Source of the DNA: Willaertia magna
Lineage: Eukaryota > Heterolobosea > Eutetramitea > Acrasida > Naegleriidae
Assembly: GCA_902984215.1 (NCBI GenBank)
Contig: CADWAF010001785.1
Location: 1-24,347, forward strand
Length of the DNA stretch: 24,347 nt
Direction of reading: 5' to 3'
The notes under the pieces were generated by a model, which was not told the DNA's origin, ran no database searches, and saw only the letters and a list, made by a program, of their open reading frames with translations. Of the stretch, positions 9,755 to 20,198 are shown piece after piece; within the stretch, counting starts at the first letter, position 1; the number at the start of each line of letters is the position of its first letter. A program made the translations under genes and the position numbers.

Positions 9755-9876
9755 ACGATGCAGGTTTGGTAATAACCTTGTTAGGACTATTTACATTGTC
9801 TAGATTTTCGAATTAATCCAACAAACTATTTCATTGTTTATTAGAAGGCCTTTGTTTATTATTAAAAATCAAAAAA

Positions 9877-12800
9877 ATGGGTAATTCTAAAACAAAACAA
9901 CAAGAAGAGATTAAGCCGCCTATCATTGTCAGAAAAGAAACCCAGGTCAGAGATCAAAGAATTACCATTGAATCCTCAAGTAATGGTAATAATGGTACAA
10001 CAAGTACTAAAACTGACGGTACTGGTGAATTATTGTTTTTACTTAAACTGTTAATGGAGGTAAATTCTACCAATATTGAAAAGTCCATTATTTATAAAGG
10101 AAAGAATTATGTGCTAACTAAGAAATTGGGAAATGGTGCTTTTGGTGATGTTTATAAAGCTATAAGAGAAGAAGATAATGAATTGTATGCTATTAAGATA
10201 GTTCAGTTTGATTCAGCACTTGAAAGCAAAGTACTAAAAGAAGTTGCTCTTGCCACCTCAGTTGACCATCCAAATATTGTAAAGGTTTATGATCATGATG
10301 TTCAACAACAAGACCCAAGAGATGGCAGGGTTGTTAATTCCACAAAGTTTCTAATAATAAGAATGGAACTTTGTAATGGTAGTTTAAATGATATTTTAGA
10401 ACATATACAAGAAAACAAGGTTAAATTTACTTTAGGTACTGCCATTAAATGGTTTATAAAAATGTTAAACGTGATGGAAGAATTAGATAAAAAGAGAGTT
10501 ATTCATAGAGATTTAAAACCTCAAAACATTTTGGTTAAATTTGATCCTGAAAAATTAAGTCAATCAAGTACAGAATTAGATAATATAGATATTAAGATTG
10601 GAGATTTTGGGGTTGGTATTCAGTTAGAAAAATCTCAAATGTTTACAAAAACTATTGCTGGAACATTAATCTATCAGGCACCAGAAGTGTTTGAAAATAA
10701 TTATACCTCAACAGTTGACATTTATTCATTAGGTATAATATTTATGCAAGTATGTGCTGGTATGACTGAAAAAACTTATGCACAGTTCTTTGCAGAAGCT
10801 TTAGAAAAACAAATTGGACTTGTAAATCAATTTGCGGTTGGCTTAATGTTGCAAGATGAGAAAAAACTTAAACATTTTCATGAAATTTGTTATAAACTGG
10901 TAAAAGATAATGGATGTTTGATACTTATTAAGAAAATGGTTTGTAAAAAAGAAGATCGTTTAACAGCAACTCAATTATTGAATCACCCAATTGTTTTAGT
11001 TTGGAAAAAATTAATTTTTAACGAGAAAATTGATGTGGAAACATTAGGTAATAATTGTATTCCAGGAGTGTTGACTTCAGTTCAATCTTTATCCCAACCT
11101 AAAATTGTTCTTAAATCCTTATATTATTTAGATTGTTTACTAAATTCAAAAGATGAAAACTTAATAATAGAAGCAGCCAATATATTCATTCGTTGTAATG
11201 GGATAGAAATTGTTGTAATCTTTATCAAAGAGTTATTTAAAAATCACCTTATTCATACAGACAATTCGAAAGAGGAAGAAAAACAAAAAACATTATTACT
11301 AACATCAATAATGACAAATAGTAGTTACGTGAATAATGAATTAGCTCAGGGTTGGTTTTACTGTTTTAAAATTTTAGCCAACGCTGTTAAACATTGTAGT
11401 CTTCCATGTCACATTATGAGAGAAAATGCAATGACACTAAGAAAAACAGGATTTAATGAATTACTTAAAGGAATTTCAAATATTAATGCAAGTGATAAAT
11501 TAGAAATGGAGGTTTATATTTATTTTTTAAGGACTCTTACATATATTGCTAAATATAATATTACCATTAGGAATCAATATTCATCGCCCGAATTTATTAA
11601 ATCTATAGTAAAACGCAGTAAACTCCTTCCAGTGGATGCTATAAGATTATTAAGTTATGTTATTCCTTACATTGAAAACAATGAATTTTTACATGATATC
11701 CTTTTCTCTCTTCCTATTGAAATCATTGCTTGCATAATTGATGAATTATACCCAAATAAGGCTGAAATGATTGGGCCTACACTTGTGGTGCGCTTAGAAG
11801 AATCGTTAGAGAGACATTCATTGAAAGACAGTAGAGAAAGTAAAGAAAAAGTTATACTTGCAAATAAATGTCTTGAAAAACTTAGACTTGAATCTCCCCA
11901 TTTAAAAAGATCATATTATGGATTATGTTCAAACGTGGATAGAGCAGATAAATATTATAATGTATGGCATTTTCATTGTGAAACATGTTTTAAGGATAAC
12001 CCCGGATTTGGTTGTTGTTTAGAATGTGCTTTTCATTGTCACAAAGGTCATTCTCTTAAACTTCAATTCCCTAATGATGGTTTCTTTTGTGATTGTCATC
12101 AAGTAAAAGGAAGTAAATGTAAATGTAAAAAAGAAGAAGCTGAATTATTGCCATATTTGAAAAAAGTAAACTTAGCTAATAGTAATATTGATTGGGTTTC
12201 TGATGGTTTAGTTGTAGTAACAGACAAGACATTATTCAATTTGTTAGATAGTAGTTGTGCTTGCTTTACAAAAGCTCCAGTAAGAACTATTAATGTGAGC
12301 CAGAGTAAGGACACTGATGAAGAAACTATTGCTTATTGTGAAATGTATGTAATTGCAGGAGGTAAATCAGATGATATTACATTTGGGGTATTTGCAAGCA
12401 AAAAGGAAAGTAAAGTAGATATTACAAACTCTAACAGAATTTCATTTAATTGTCAAACAGGGGATGTCATAGTTACAATCAATAAGAAGGAATTAATTAT
12501 GCCTTATGGCCATCCTATTGGTTCCACTGAAAAGATTAGCCTAGGTGTTACAAACAAAGGCAATGTTTATTTCATGATTAATTCATACTGTCTTCCACTA
12601 TTAACAGACTATTCACTTTTTAGGGGTTTCAGCCATGAAGAATGTATTGACTTACACTTTTTTATTGGCTTACAACATGTTTCTGCTGTTTCATTATCCT
12701 ATGATTTTCCTAAACTTAATATGGAAGATAGCATTACACTTGAAATGAAAAAAGAAGAAGATGTGTGCAAGAATGAAATGAAAACAGAAAATAATTCGTT

Positions 12801-13194
12801 AAAGAACGTTGAGCATGATAATTTAGTGAATAATGAAGACAAAAAAGAAAATGTATCATCAACTACCCCAAACGTTATTAAACCTTCTTATTCAGATTCA
12901 CCTTCTATTCCTTCTGGGGTAATAAGAAATAATTCTTTAGGTGGTTATGGAGATATTAAGGTAATTGTAAAAACTTATCAAAAGAGAGAAAAGAAAGGAG
13001 GAACTTATATAGTATTGTCACCAAATAATACTTCACAAGAAATTTTAGAAAAAGTAAACAACAAACTCAAAACAAACAATGTTATTGCTATTCGTTCAGC
13101 AGAAAACGAGGCAAAGGTTGAAGAATTTGAGGAATTTGAATCAGAAAAGGTTTATTGGGGATTGAATGAAGCAGAAGAAAGTGAATATAATTAA
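9877..13194 (+). CDS. Multidomain protein kinase with UBR-type zinc finger and SPRY-like domain (1105 aa)
   Basis: This is a putative active Ser/Thr kinase. The N terminus MGNSKT fits an N-myristoylation signal. Kinase domain about 77-380: glycine loop GNGAFG (85-90), AIK lysine K107, HRDLKPQN (210-217, D212), DFG (243-245), APE (268-270). Residues about 390-670 are helical and ARM/HEAT-like. Residues 684-750 form a Cys/His cluster (C684, C701, C704, C713, C714, C717, C721, H722, H725, C738, C740, C748, C750) with GFFCDC; the spacing and CHKGH signature fit a UBR box, the fold that in UBR proteins binds N-degrons. Residues about 800-950 resemble a SPRY domain (GDVIVTINKKE then GNVYFMINSY). 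After an acidic, N-rich linker, the last 80 residues look like a ubiquitin-like fold (doublecortin or PB1), which is the least certain call. It is intronless, and the ATG at 9877 follows seven A residues. The domain combination suggests membrane-tethered signalling linked to ubiquitin; that is inference. Confidence 0.85.
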   Translation: MGNSKTKQQEEIKPPIIVRKETQVRDQRITIESSSNGNNGTTSTKTDGTGELLFLLKLLMEVNSTNIEKSIIYKGKNYVLTKKLGNGAFGDVYKAIREEDNELYAIKIVQFDSALESKVLKEVALATSVDHPNIVKVYDHDVQQQDPRDGRVVNSTKFLIIRMELCNGSLNDILEHIQENKVKFTLGTAIKWFIKMLNVMEELDKKRVIHRDLKPQNILVKFDPEKLSQSSTELDNIDIKIGDFGVGIQLEKSQMFTKTIAGTLIYQAPEVFENNYTSTVDIYSLGIIFMQVCAGMTEKTYAQFFAEALEKQIGLVNQFAVGLMLQDEKKLKHFHEICYKLVKDNGCLILIKKMVCKKEDRLTATQLLNHPIVLVWKKLIFNEKIDVETLGNNCIPGVLTSVQSLSQPKIVLKSLYYLDCLLNSKDENLIIEAANIFIRCNGIEIVVIFIKELFKNHLIHTDNSKEEEKQKTLLLTSIMTNSSYVNNELAQGWFYCFKILANAVKHCSLPCHIMRENAMTLRKTGFNELLKGISNINASDKLEMEVYIYFLRTLTYIAKYNITIRNQYSSPEFIKSIVKRSKLLPVDAIRLLSYVIPYIENNEFLHDILFSLPIEIIACIIDELYPNKAEMIGPTLVVRLEESLERHSLKDSRESKEKVILANKCLEKLRLESPHLKRSYYGLCSNVDRADKYYNVWHFHCETCFKDNPGFGCCLECAFHCHKGHSLKLQFPNDGFFCDCHQVKGSKCKCKKEEAELLPYLKKVNLANSNIDWVSDGLVVVTDKTLFNLLDSSCACFTKAPVRTINVSQSKDTDEETIAYCEMYVIAGGKSDDITFGVFASKKESKVDITNSNRISFNCQTGDVIVTINKKELIMPYGHPIGSTEKISLGVTNKGNVYFMINSYCLPLLTDYSLFRGFSHEECIDLHFFIGLQHVSAVSLSYDFPKLNMEDSITLEMKKEEDVCKNEMKTENNSLKNVEHDNLVNNEDKKENVSSTTPNVIKPSYSDSPSIPSGVIRNNSLGGYGDIKVIVKTYQKREKKGGTYIVLSPNNTSQEILEKVNNKLKTNNVIAIRSAENEAKVEEFEEFESEKVYWGLNEAEESEYN

Positions 13195-13275
13195 TTCTTT
13201 GTACACTATTAAAATAAACAACAGTTATTGTAAAGTTCATACCACAGTTGATGGTTTAATTCTTTGATAAAAAAG

Positions 13276-13572
13276 TTTTCACAGTCACCGCCTTTCAAAG
13301 AAAAAATTTCCTGTTAATGAAAGTCTAGTATTAACATTAAAAAAGTCAATGCTTTTAAAATAAAAGCAATTTGAAATATTTAATGTTATCTTTTTTAACG
13401 GATTGCACTACTTCTGTTATTGATATTTTATGTTTAAATAAAAATATTTTTAATGAATAATTTAATGAAAATACTTTACAACGAAATGTCAATCAATTTA
13501 TTGAAAGAAAGGAACAATAATTTATTAAATATTTAAGTATTAATAAAATAAATTTTTTATTTTTTATTCTTT
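13276..13572 (+). pseudogene. Decayed fragment of the F-box-like gene family
   Basis: Read in the frame of 13335 onward, the DNA gives TLKKSMLLK-stop-KQFEI, then LSFLTDCTT, ILCLNKNIFNE-stop-FNENTLQ and RNVNQFI. These align residue by residue with the N-terminal part of the intact gene at 20,199 (NILKLKQFEL, LSFLTNERN, MLCLNKTIFNEIFNEKTLQENINKFI). Both internal stops are TAA where the relative has TTA or ATA. A further piece upstream (13276-13310, PPFKEKI versus PPFKKIK) lies in another frame, implying a frameshift. Similarity fades by about 13,570 into pure A/T. It sits only 80 bp behind the kinase stop, in the same orientation as the intact copy 7 kb away. It is a broken gene, not expressed as a full protein. 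Confidence 0.8.
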
Positions 13573-15010
13573 TATATTAAAACAAAAATTATTTTTTTAA
13601 TATTTATGTTTATTTAAATTTTATTATATAATATATATTAATTAAAAAATATTTAATAGATTATTTTATATTTTATATAAAATATATTACTTATTTAATA
13701 AATTTATTTAAATATAATAATTTAAATTATTTTATGGAAAAATAATTTTCATTAATTAAAAAAATTATAATTTTAATAATTAATTTTATGAAATTTTTTT
13801 TTTAAAAAATTAATAATTTTCTTTAATAAAATATAACTTTATTAATAATATTATTTTTTATTAATAATTTTCTTTTATTATAACTATTATTTATTACAAT
13901 AATATTATTAATATCAATACAAACATTATTTAACAATTAAATAACAATACTATCATCAAATAAACAATAACATTATCATTATTAAAAAACAAAAATTTAA
14001 ATAATAATAACAAAAAACAATCAATTATTATCTTTTTTAAATTCAACTATATTAAAACATTTTATTTAATAAAAAAATAATCAATTATTTTTTTTAAATT
14101 TATTTATATTAATGCTTTTTTTTTAAAAAATTTTTATAAAAAAATTAATAAAAATATTGAATAATTTAAATAATTTAATTTAATTTTATTTTATATCATA
14201 TAATTAAATTAAATATTAAAATGTTAAAATAAAATATAAAAATTTTTAATATTTTTTATATAAACATTATATAAAAATAAAAAATATATTTATATTTAAA
14301 AAAATATTTATATTATTATAAAAATAAATAAAATTTTTTATATTTTTATTTAAAACATATAAAAGATAATAAAATATTATAAAATAATGTAATTTATAAT
14401 AATAATAATATAAATTTTTTAATTAATAATAATTTCATTCATTAATTAGTTGTTTAAAAATATTTTTTATTTTTGTTATTTTTAATAAAAAATAATTTTA
14501 TAATAATATTAAATAATTATTTTTAAATAATAAATAAAAAATTTTTATTTATTTTTAAATAATATTATTTAAATTAAATCTGTATAAAATTATATTGTTT
14601 TAATATTTATTTAATATTTTTTTAAAAAAATTTAAGGTTAAATTTAATTATTTAAAAATATTATAATATATATTTCTTATAAAAATAATATAAAATTTAT
14701 TATTAATTTATTTTTAATTAAAGAAAAGTCAGTATTATTTTTTTAAAAAATAAAAAATGTTTATAAATAATAATATTTTAAAAAATTAATCCACAAATTC
14801 AAATTGCTCTTAAATATTTTTTATTATTTATAATTTTATAAAATATTTTTTCAAAGTTAAATAAAAATATTTTGAAAAAAACTAAAGAAAATTTTAATTA
14901 TAATTCAAAATTTCTATTATAACATAAAAAAATTTAATAATTTAACTTATTTTTAAAATTTATATATCAATATAAAAAAGTTTTTTTTATTAAAAGAAGA
15001 CAAAAAATGA

Positions 15011-15036
15011 AGTAATTTAATTTAAATTAAACTACT
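15011..15036. repeat. 26-bp near-perfect palindrome
   Basis: AGTAATTTAATTTAAATTAA followed by ACTACT is its own reverse complement apart from one mismatched base pair. In DNA this AT-rich, chance palindromes are common, so significance is low. Confidence 0.4.
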
Positions 15037-15391
15037 TTAGATTTTTCTATTATTTTAATATTATAAAAAACTTATAATTTAACTTTATTAACATTAATAA
15101 TTATAATTCAATAGATTTTAAAGTGGCATTATGTAATAATAAATTATGAAAAATTTAATTATATATTAAATTAAAAATATATCAAATATAACTAAAATTA
15201 ATTTTTTTTTAAAAAAACTATTTAATATTAAAGACCAATAAATTTAAATAAAAATAACGTTTTTTATTTAATTTTTAAGTTAAAAAAATAATTAAAAGTA
15301 TTGTGTTAAAAAAAAGAAAGAATTTTTTAAATAATTATAATAATAGTAAAAGAAATTATTAATTTTAAAAAAATAATATTTTATACATTGA

Positions 15392-15449
15392 AGATTTATA
15401 TTAAAAAAAATTTTTTGATTTAAATTTTTTAAAAATTTAATATAAATCT
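15392..15449. repeat. 14-bp inverted repeat in the AT desert
   Basis: AGATTTATATTAAA (15392-15405) and TTTAATATAAATCT (15436-15449) are exact reverse complements around a 30-bp A/T centre. The matching G and C bases make it a little less likely to be chance. Confidence 0.5.
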
Positions 15450-17524
15450 AAAATTTTTTATTTTTTTTATTTATTTTTAATTAATAAAAAAAAAACAATC
15501 TACATATGATTTTGCTATTTATTATTAATTATTATATAACAAAAGCTTATAATTTTTCTTATAAAAAGAAACAACTTTCAAAATATTTAATAATTCATTT
15601 AAATTTTTATTAAAAAAAGAATCTTTAAATAAAAAATTATATAACTATTTTTATATACTATTACTTCAAAAATTTTTTGAAATATATTTAATATATTTAT
15701 AAAATTATTAGTAATATAAAATTTTTTTTAATAGTTTTCAAAGTATTTATATTTAAATAAATATATAAAAATGAATTTTTAATTTAATTTTATATCTTAA
15801 TTTTATTTTTTAATTTAATAATTATTAAATAATTTTTTCGTTTCAATTTTAAAATAATATAATAATATTTCCATTATAATAACATTAAATATTTTTTATT
15901 TAATAAATATTATTATTTAACTTATTGTTTAGTTTTAATTTATTAGTATTTAAATATTTTAATTTTTTTGTTTCTTTAATAAATTTAATTAAAATTAAAA
16001 TATTTTTAAATGTATTAACAAATATAATAAGTTTTTTTTATTTAAAAATTTAATAAAAATAATTAAATCTTTTAAAGATCTTGTAATAAAAATTTTTATA
16101 ATTGTACTATTAATTTTTAAGTACAAAATAATAATATAAGTTTTTTCATTTTTTAAAGTAAATATTTTTTTATTAATTATTTATAAAAAATCTAAAACTA
16201 ATATTACACTTATTAATAATTTTTTAATTTCTTTTATCATAACTTTTAACATGAAATTTATATAAATTATTATTTTATTTTTTTTAGTATTGTTTTTAAA
16301 TTTAATTGATAAATAATTTTATTTTTTATTTTTTGAAATAAATTATTTTATTTATTATTCAATTCATTTTTCTTAACTTTTTATATTTCATTATTTTTAA
16401 CTTATTAAATTTTTTTTTATTAAAAATTTTTTTAAGTTTTTTGTTAATTATAAAAATTAAAAAAATCACGGTTCTTTTTGTTTTTATTTAAATTATAAAA
16501 TTATTATTTTTTATTTTTTTTAATTAATACAATAAATACTTTAAAAGTTTTTTAATAATTTTTTATTTTTTACTCTTTTGCATTTTCTAATTTTTTATTT
16601 TATTCCTTTCATATAATTTATTATTTCTATTCTTTCTAAAAATTTTTTATTTTAAATTTTGTTATATAATTTAGTTTTTTTTTAATGTTTGTTATTTTTT
16701 TATAATTTTTTTTATATAGTTCATAAATAATTTATTTATTTTATTATACAAAGAAAAAAATATATTAATTTTAATATATTATATTTATATTTCATAATTT
16801 ATTATTTATTATAATTTCTTTTAAATAACTATTTTACTATTTAAAATTATTAAAAAATATAAATCGTATTTTACATAAGTAAATAATTTAAAAATATTTA
16901 TTTTGTGTTTTTTAAATAAAATAAATGTTGTTTTCGTTAAATAAAATATATATTTTCTTATATAATTTATTGAAATGATGAAAATAATATTTTTTGAAAA
17001 AAATAAACAATAAATTATACTTTTTTCTGTCCAATAATTCTATTAATTAAATTATAATATTCATAAATATTTAAATATTTATTTTTTAAAATTTTATATC
17101 TTCATTTATAAATATTTATTAATTTTAGATAAATAATTATAAATTAATTTTATTAATTTTACATAATTTTTTATCTGTGCACTAGAAAAAATTTAAAATA
17201 AAGTTATATTTGTTATTTTATTATTTATTTATATATTTATTGAAAAATGATTTCAATATTATGTTAATATAAATAAATTTTTAATATTATTTTTCTTTTT
17301 TTTAATATTTATTTTCTAAATAAGATTTATAAAAATTATTTTATATTTAAACTTTATTATTTATCTTTTTTATTATATTTAAATAATGTTGTTTTTTTTT
17401 AAAAAAAAGTTGATTAAAATTTAATATAGAAGAAGTAAATAATTAATTATTGTTGATTATCTATATATTGTTAAAAAAGTTAGTAATTAATAATTATTTA
17501 TTGATTATTTAATTTTGTTTTTTA

Positions 17525-17595
17525 GAAAAGAAGGTTAATAATTAGTTATTAAAGAAGGAAGTTGATAATTAGTTATTGAAAGAGGAAGTTAATTA
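17525..17595. repeat. Imperfect tandem repeat, about 27-bp units
   Basis: Two full units and one partial unit share the pattern GAAG..GTTGATAATTAGTTATT (17525-17552, 17553-17579, 17580-17595). The stretch is purine-marked and stands out from the surrounding A/T. No coding capacity. Confidence 0.5.
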
Positions 17596-18906
17596 AAATT
17601 TGATGTATTTTTTTAAGGAAAAAGGTAGTTGATTATTTAAATTGTAATATAAAAATTTTATTTTGTGAATTATGTTGTTATAATAATTATAAAAATTAAT
17701 TTTTAAAAAAGTTTTATTAAAAAATATAACTTTTTATAAATTAAATAATCATATCATTTACATAATTTTAAATTTGTTTAATAGATTTTTTTATGAAAAT
17801 TAAGAAATTATTAAAATTAAATATTAAAAAAATAAAAAAAAGTAATGTATATTTTTTATAAAATTATAAATATTATTTTAGTAATTAAAATTATTATATA
17901 TTATTTATATATTTATTTTATTCTTCATATTAAATATATAAACTTTTTTAAAAAATCAATAATAAGCTTTTACTTAGTATAAATAAATAAATAAATTTAA
18001 AGTTTTTAAAAAAAATAAAAAATAATTATTTAATTATAATATTTTTAAATATATTTTATAAATTTAAATTAGACTTTTTTATGAAATATTTTATAAAAAA
18101 TAAAGGAAAAAAATATAAATTTATTATTTTATTATTTTATTTATAATTTATTAATTAAAGTAAAAATATTGTATATAAAGAGTTTAAATTATTTATTTTA
18201 TTAATTTTATAATATAAATAATATTTAAACTTTAAATTTAATTAAAACAATATATTTTATAACTTTTTAATTTAGAAAATATTTGTTTTTAAATTAAAAA
18301 ATTTTAATAATTAATTAAATAAATATATTTATATTTATAAATATATGTATATATATATTATTAATAAATTATTGATTTTATTTTAATAATATTATTTTAT
18401 AATTTTTTGTAATTCTTTAAATAAAGTTTGTTATTAAAGTTGATAATGTTTTATAAAGTTTAAAATTTAAATTATTAAATAATTTTTTATTTTTTTATTT
18501 TTTTTCTTTAAATATATTTTATTATAAATTTTTAAAAATATAAATTTTAATAACAAAATATAAAAATCATTAAATAAAATACATCAAAAATTTTAAAAAT
18601 ATCTTAAAAATAGCTGCAAAAATAGTTATTAAAAATTTAATAAAAAATTTTAAAAGAGGAATGAGGTGTTATTTAAGAAAAATATTAATAAATTTTAAAA
18701 AATTTTTAATTAATTATTAACTTTATATAATGTATTTTATAATTAATTTATTATTTATTTGTAGTATCTTTATTTTTGTTATATATTTTTTTATTAATTA
18801 TATTTATAAAAAAATTTAAAATTGTAATTTCAAAAAAATGTAGAAAAAGTTGTAATTGTTATTATTTTAATTTTTAATAACTTAAATTATTAAAAAATAT
18901 AAATTT

Positions 18907-19047
18907 TTTAGTCTATATTTTTAAAAATTTATAATAAACAATATTTTATAATTTATTTATAAATAATTTTAACTTAATTATTTTTTTTATTCCTTTTTTT
19001 CAATTCACATTCAATAATATTACAAATTTTTAAAAATATAGACTAAA
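18907..19047. repeat. 24-bp perfect inverted repeat with longer imperfect arms
   Basis: Arms 18907-18930 (beginning TTTAGTCTATA) and 19024-19047 (ending TATAGACTAAA) match perfectly as reverse complements. Outside them, TAAATTATTAAAA on the left and TTTTAATAATTTA on the right continue the symmetry after an indel of about 10 bp, so the full element may span about 18,880-19,070. A hairpin of this size suggests a degraded MITE-like element. Confidence 0.65.
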
Positions 19048-19322
19048 TTTTAATAATTTAAAACTTAAAAAATATTAAATAAAACATAAAAATTTTTAAA
19101 AAAAATTAAATTTTAATTGTTAATTAAAAACTATAAAAAATATAAAAATATATATATAAACTAAAAAATATGTTTAAAAAAATTAAAAAAAAATAATAAT
19201 GAAACATCAATAATATATAATATTAAAAAAAACTTTCGAAAATATGCTCTTTAAAGAATATTTTAAAAAAATAAATAAAAAAAGAATACAATTAAAAAAA
19301 GAAAAAGAATAATAAAAAATAG

Positions 19323-19418
19323 TTAAAAAATATTAAATCACAATTACAAGAAGAAAATAAAAAAGATGATGAAAAATTTGAGGAAAAGGAAGAGGAAGAG
19401 GTTATTAGAGAGAAATAA
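19323..19418 (+). pseudogene. Short acidic coding-like relic
   Basis: A 31-codon open stretch between a TAG (19320-19322) and TAA (19416-19418) encodes a charged peptide containing SQLQEENKKDDEKFEEKEEE. Its third-base pattern and purine richness differ sharply from the A/T desert around it. It resembles acidic linkers such as the one in the F-box-like gene downstream, but there is no ATG and no alignable partner. It may be a gene remnant or just a purine tract. Confidence 0.3.
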
Positions 19419-19704
19419 AAAAATAAATTTAAAATAAACACTAATAAAACCAAAAAAAATATTTATTTAATAAAAATGTAATATATGAGTAATAAAAATA
19501 TATTTGAAAAGTTATTTATAATTTAGTATAAAGTAATTAAAGTTAAAGTTTTAATAAAAAAATTAAAAATTTAGATCTTACAAAAGTAGTAAATTATTTA
19601 TGAAAATAAATTAAAAATTAAATAAAGTTTAAAATTTAATATTATACTATAAATGTTGCTATGATATATAGTAATAAGTAATAATAGAAAAAAAAATAAT
19701 TAAA

Positions 19705-19959
19705 ACTTAGGATTCCAAAATTTAATATAAAAAAAATAATATTAATTAATAAAATAAAAAAAAAAGTCTATTTTTTTTACAATTTTTTATTTTTTTATTT
19801 ACAGTAAAAAAAAAAGCGCGATTTTGCTGTGTTTTTAAAATTTTAAAAAATTTCAAATTTACAGTTTGCCAAAATCGTGATTTTAAAAAAATTAAAATTT
19901 TGAAATCTATAAGGCTTTTTTTTATTTGTGTCAATTTTTACAATCTTGGAATCCTAAGT
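19705..19959. mobile_element. MITE-like element, 255 bp with perfect 14-bp terminal inverted repeats
   Basis: ACTTAGGATTCCAA (19705-19718) and TTGGAATCCTAAGT (19946-19959) are exact reverse complements. They are among the few G/C-containing words in this region. Inside, CGATTTTG (about 19819) and CAAAATCG (about 19870) form a second inverted pair, and AAAAAGTCTAT near the left end pairs loosely with ATAAGGCTTTTT near the right. TTTACAGT occurs twice as a direct repeat. A 62-codon minus-strand frame inside is low-complexity and is not a transposase. No clear target-site duplication is visible. This fits a non-autonomous DNA transposon or a large hairpin. Confidence 0.65.
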
Positions 19960-20198
19960 GAAATTAATAAAAAATTACAAGAACTAAATATTAGAAACTT
20001 TAAGAAATTTTAAGAAACAAAAATATTAGAAATACTATAAATCAACCGAAACCAACAAGAAATAAGTAGAAATATCAGACCGGAAACAAAGAAATAAAGA
20101 AAGAAAATGTTTAAAATTTTGAAATGAAATCAGTTTCATTTTTATTTAATTCCTTAGCTAAAATTAAAAAATAAGCTTTTTTTAGTCTTAGAAAAAAA
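19960..20198 (+). promoter_or_regulatory. Upstream region of the F-box-like gene
   Basis: This 239-bp A-rich leader lies between the MITE-like element and the ATG at 20,199. It contains a near-direct repeat AAATATTAGAAA (about 19986 and 20023) and an A-run directly before the ATG. No specific promoter motif is recognised. Confidence 0.4.

Larger units (their letters stand above)
9303..9876. other. Hairpin-rich spacer between the transporter and kinase genes
   Basis: This 574-bp spacer contains the transporter 3' UTR and the kinase promoter. Its middle (about 9500-9780) is unusually structured: a small palindrome AACAGAGTCTGTT at about 9509-9521, a long inverted repeat (9537-9644), a GGGGTG/CACCCC pair around 9667-9689, a 12-bp inverted repeat (9698-9722) and three 14-bp tandem units (9713-9754). 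TTACCAAA at about 9500 and TTTGGTAA at about 9765 could be short terminal inverted repeats of one roughly 280-bp element. An A-tract precedes the kinase ATG. Confidence 0.6.
13573..19704. other. About 6 kb of gene-free, almost pure A/T DNA
   Basis: No reading frame of convincing length exists on either strand, and by eye well over 90% of bases are A or T, with long homopolymer runs and many short AT palindromes. It holds a few repeats (listed separately) and one purine-rich coding-like relic near 19.3 kb. It begins as a decayed F-box-family copy and ends at a MITE-like element. Possible readings are an old gene array eroded by AT-biased mutation, a centromere or origin-like AT block (as in Plasmodium), or both. 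Nothing in the sequence alone decides this. Confidence 0.75.

Noticed and set aside
13573..19704. tRNA, snRNA or other RNA genes hidden in the A/T desert
   Set aside because: There is no stretch with the G/C content or stem pattern a tRNA or snRNA needs, apart from the short repeats already listed.
19746..19934. 62-codon minus-strand ORF inside the MITE-like element
   Set aside because: It starts from low-complexity sequence made of A/T tracts, lacks transposase motifs and is explained by the element's own repeats.
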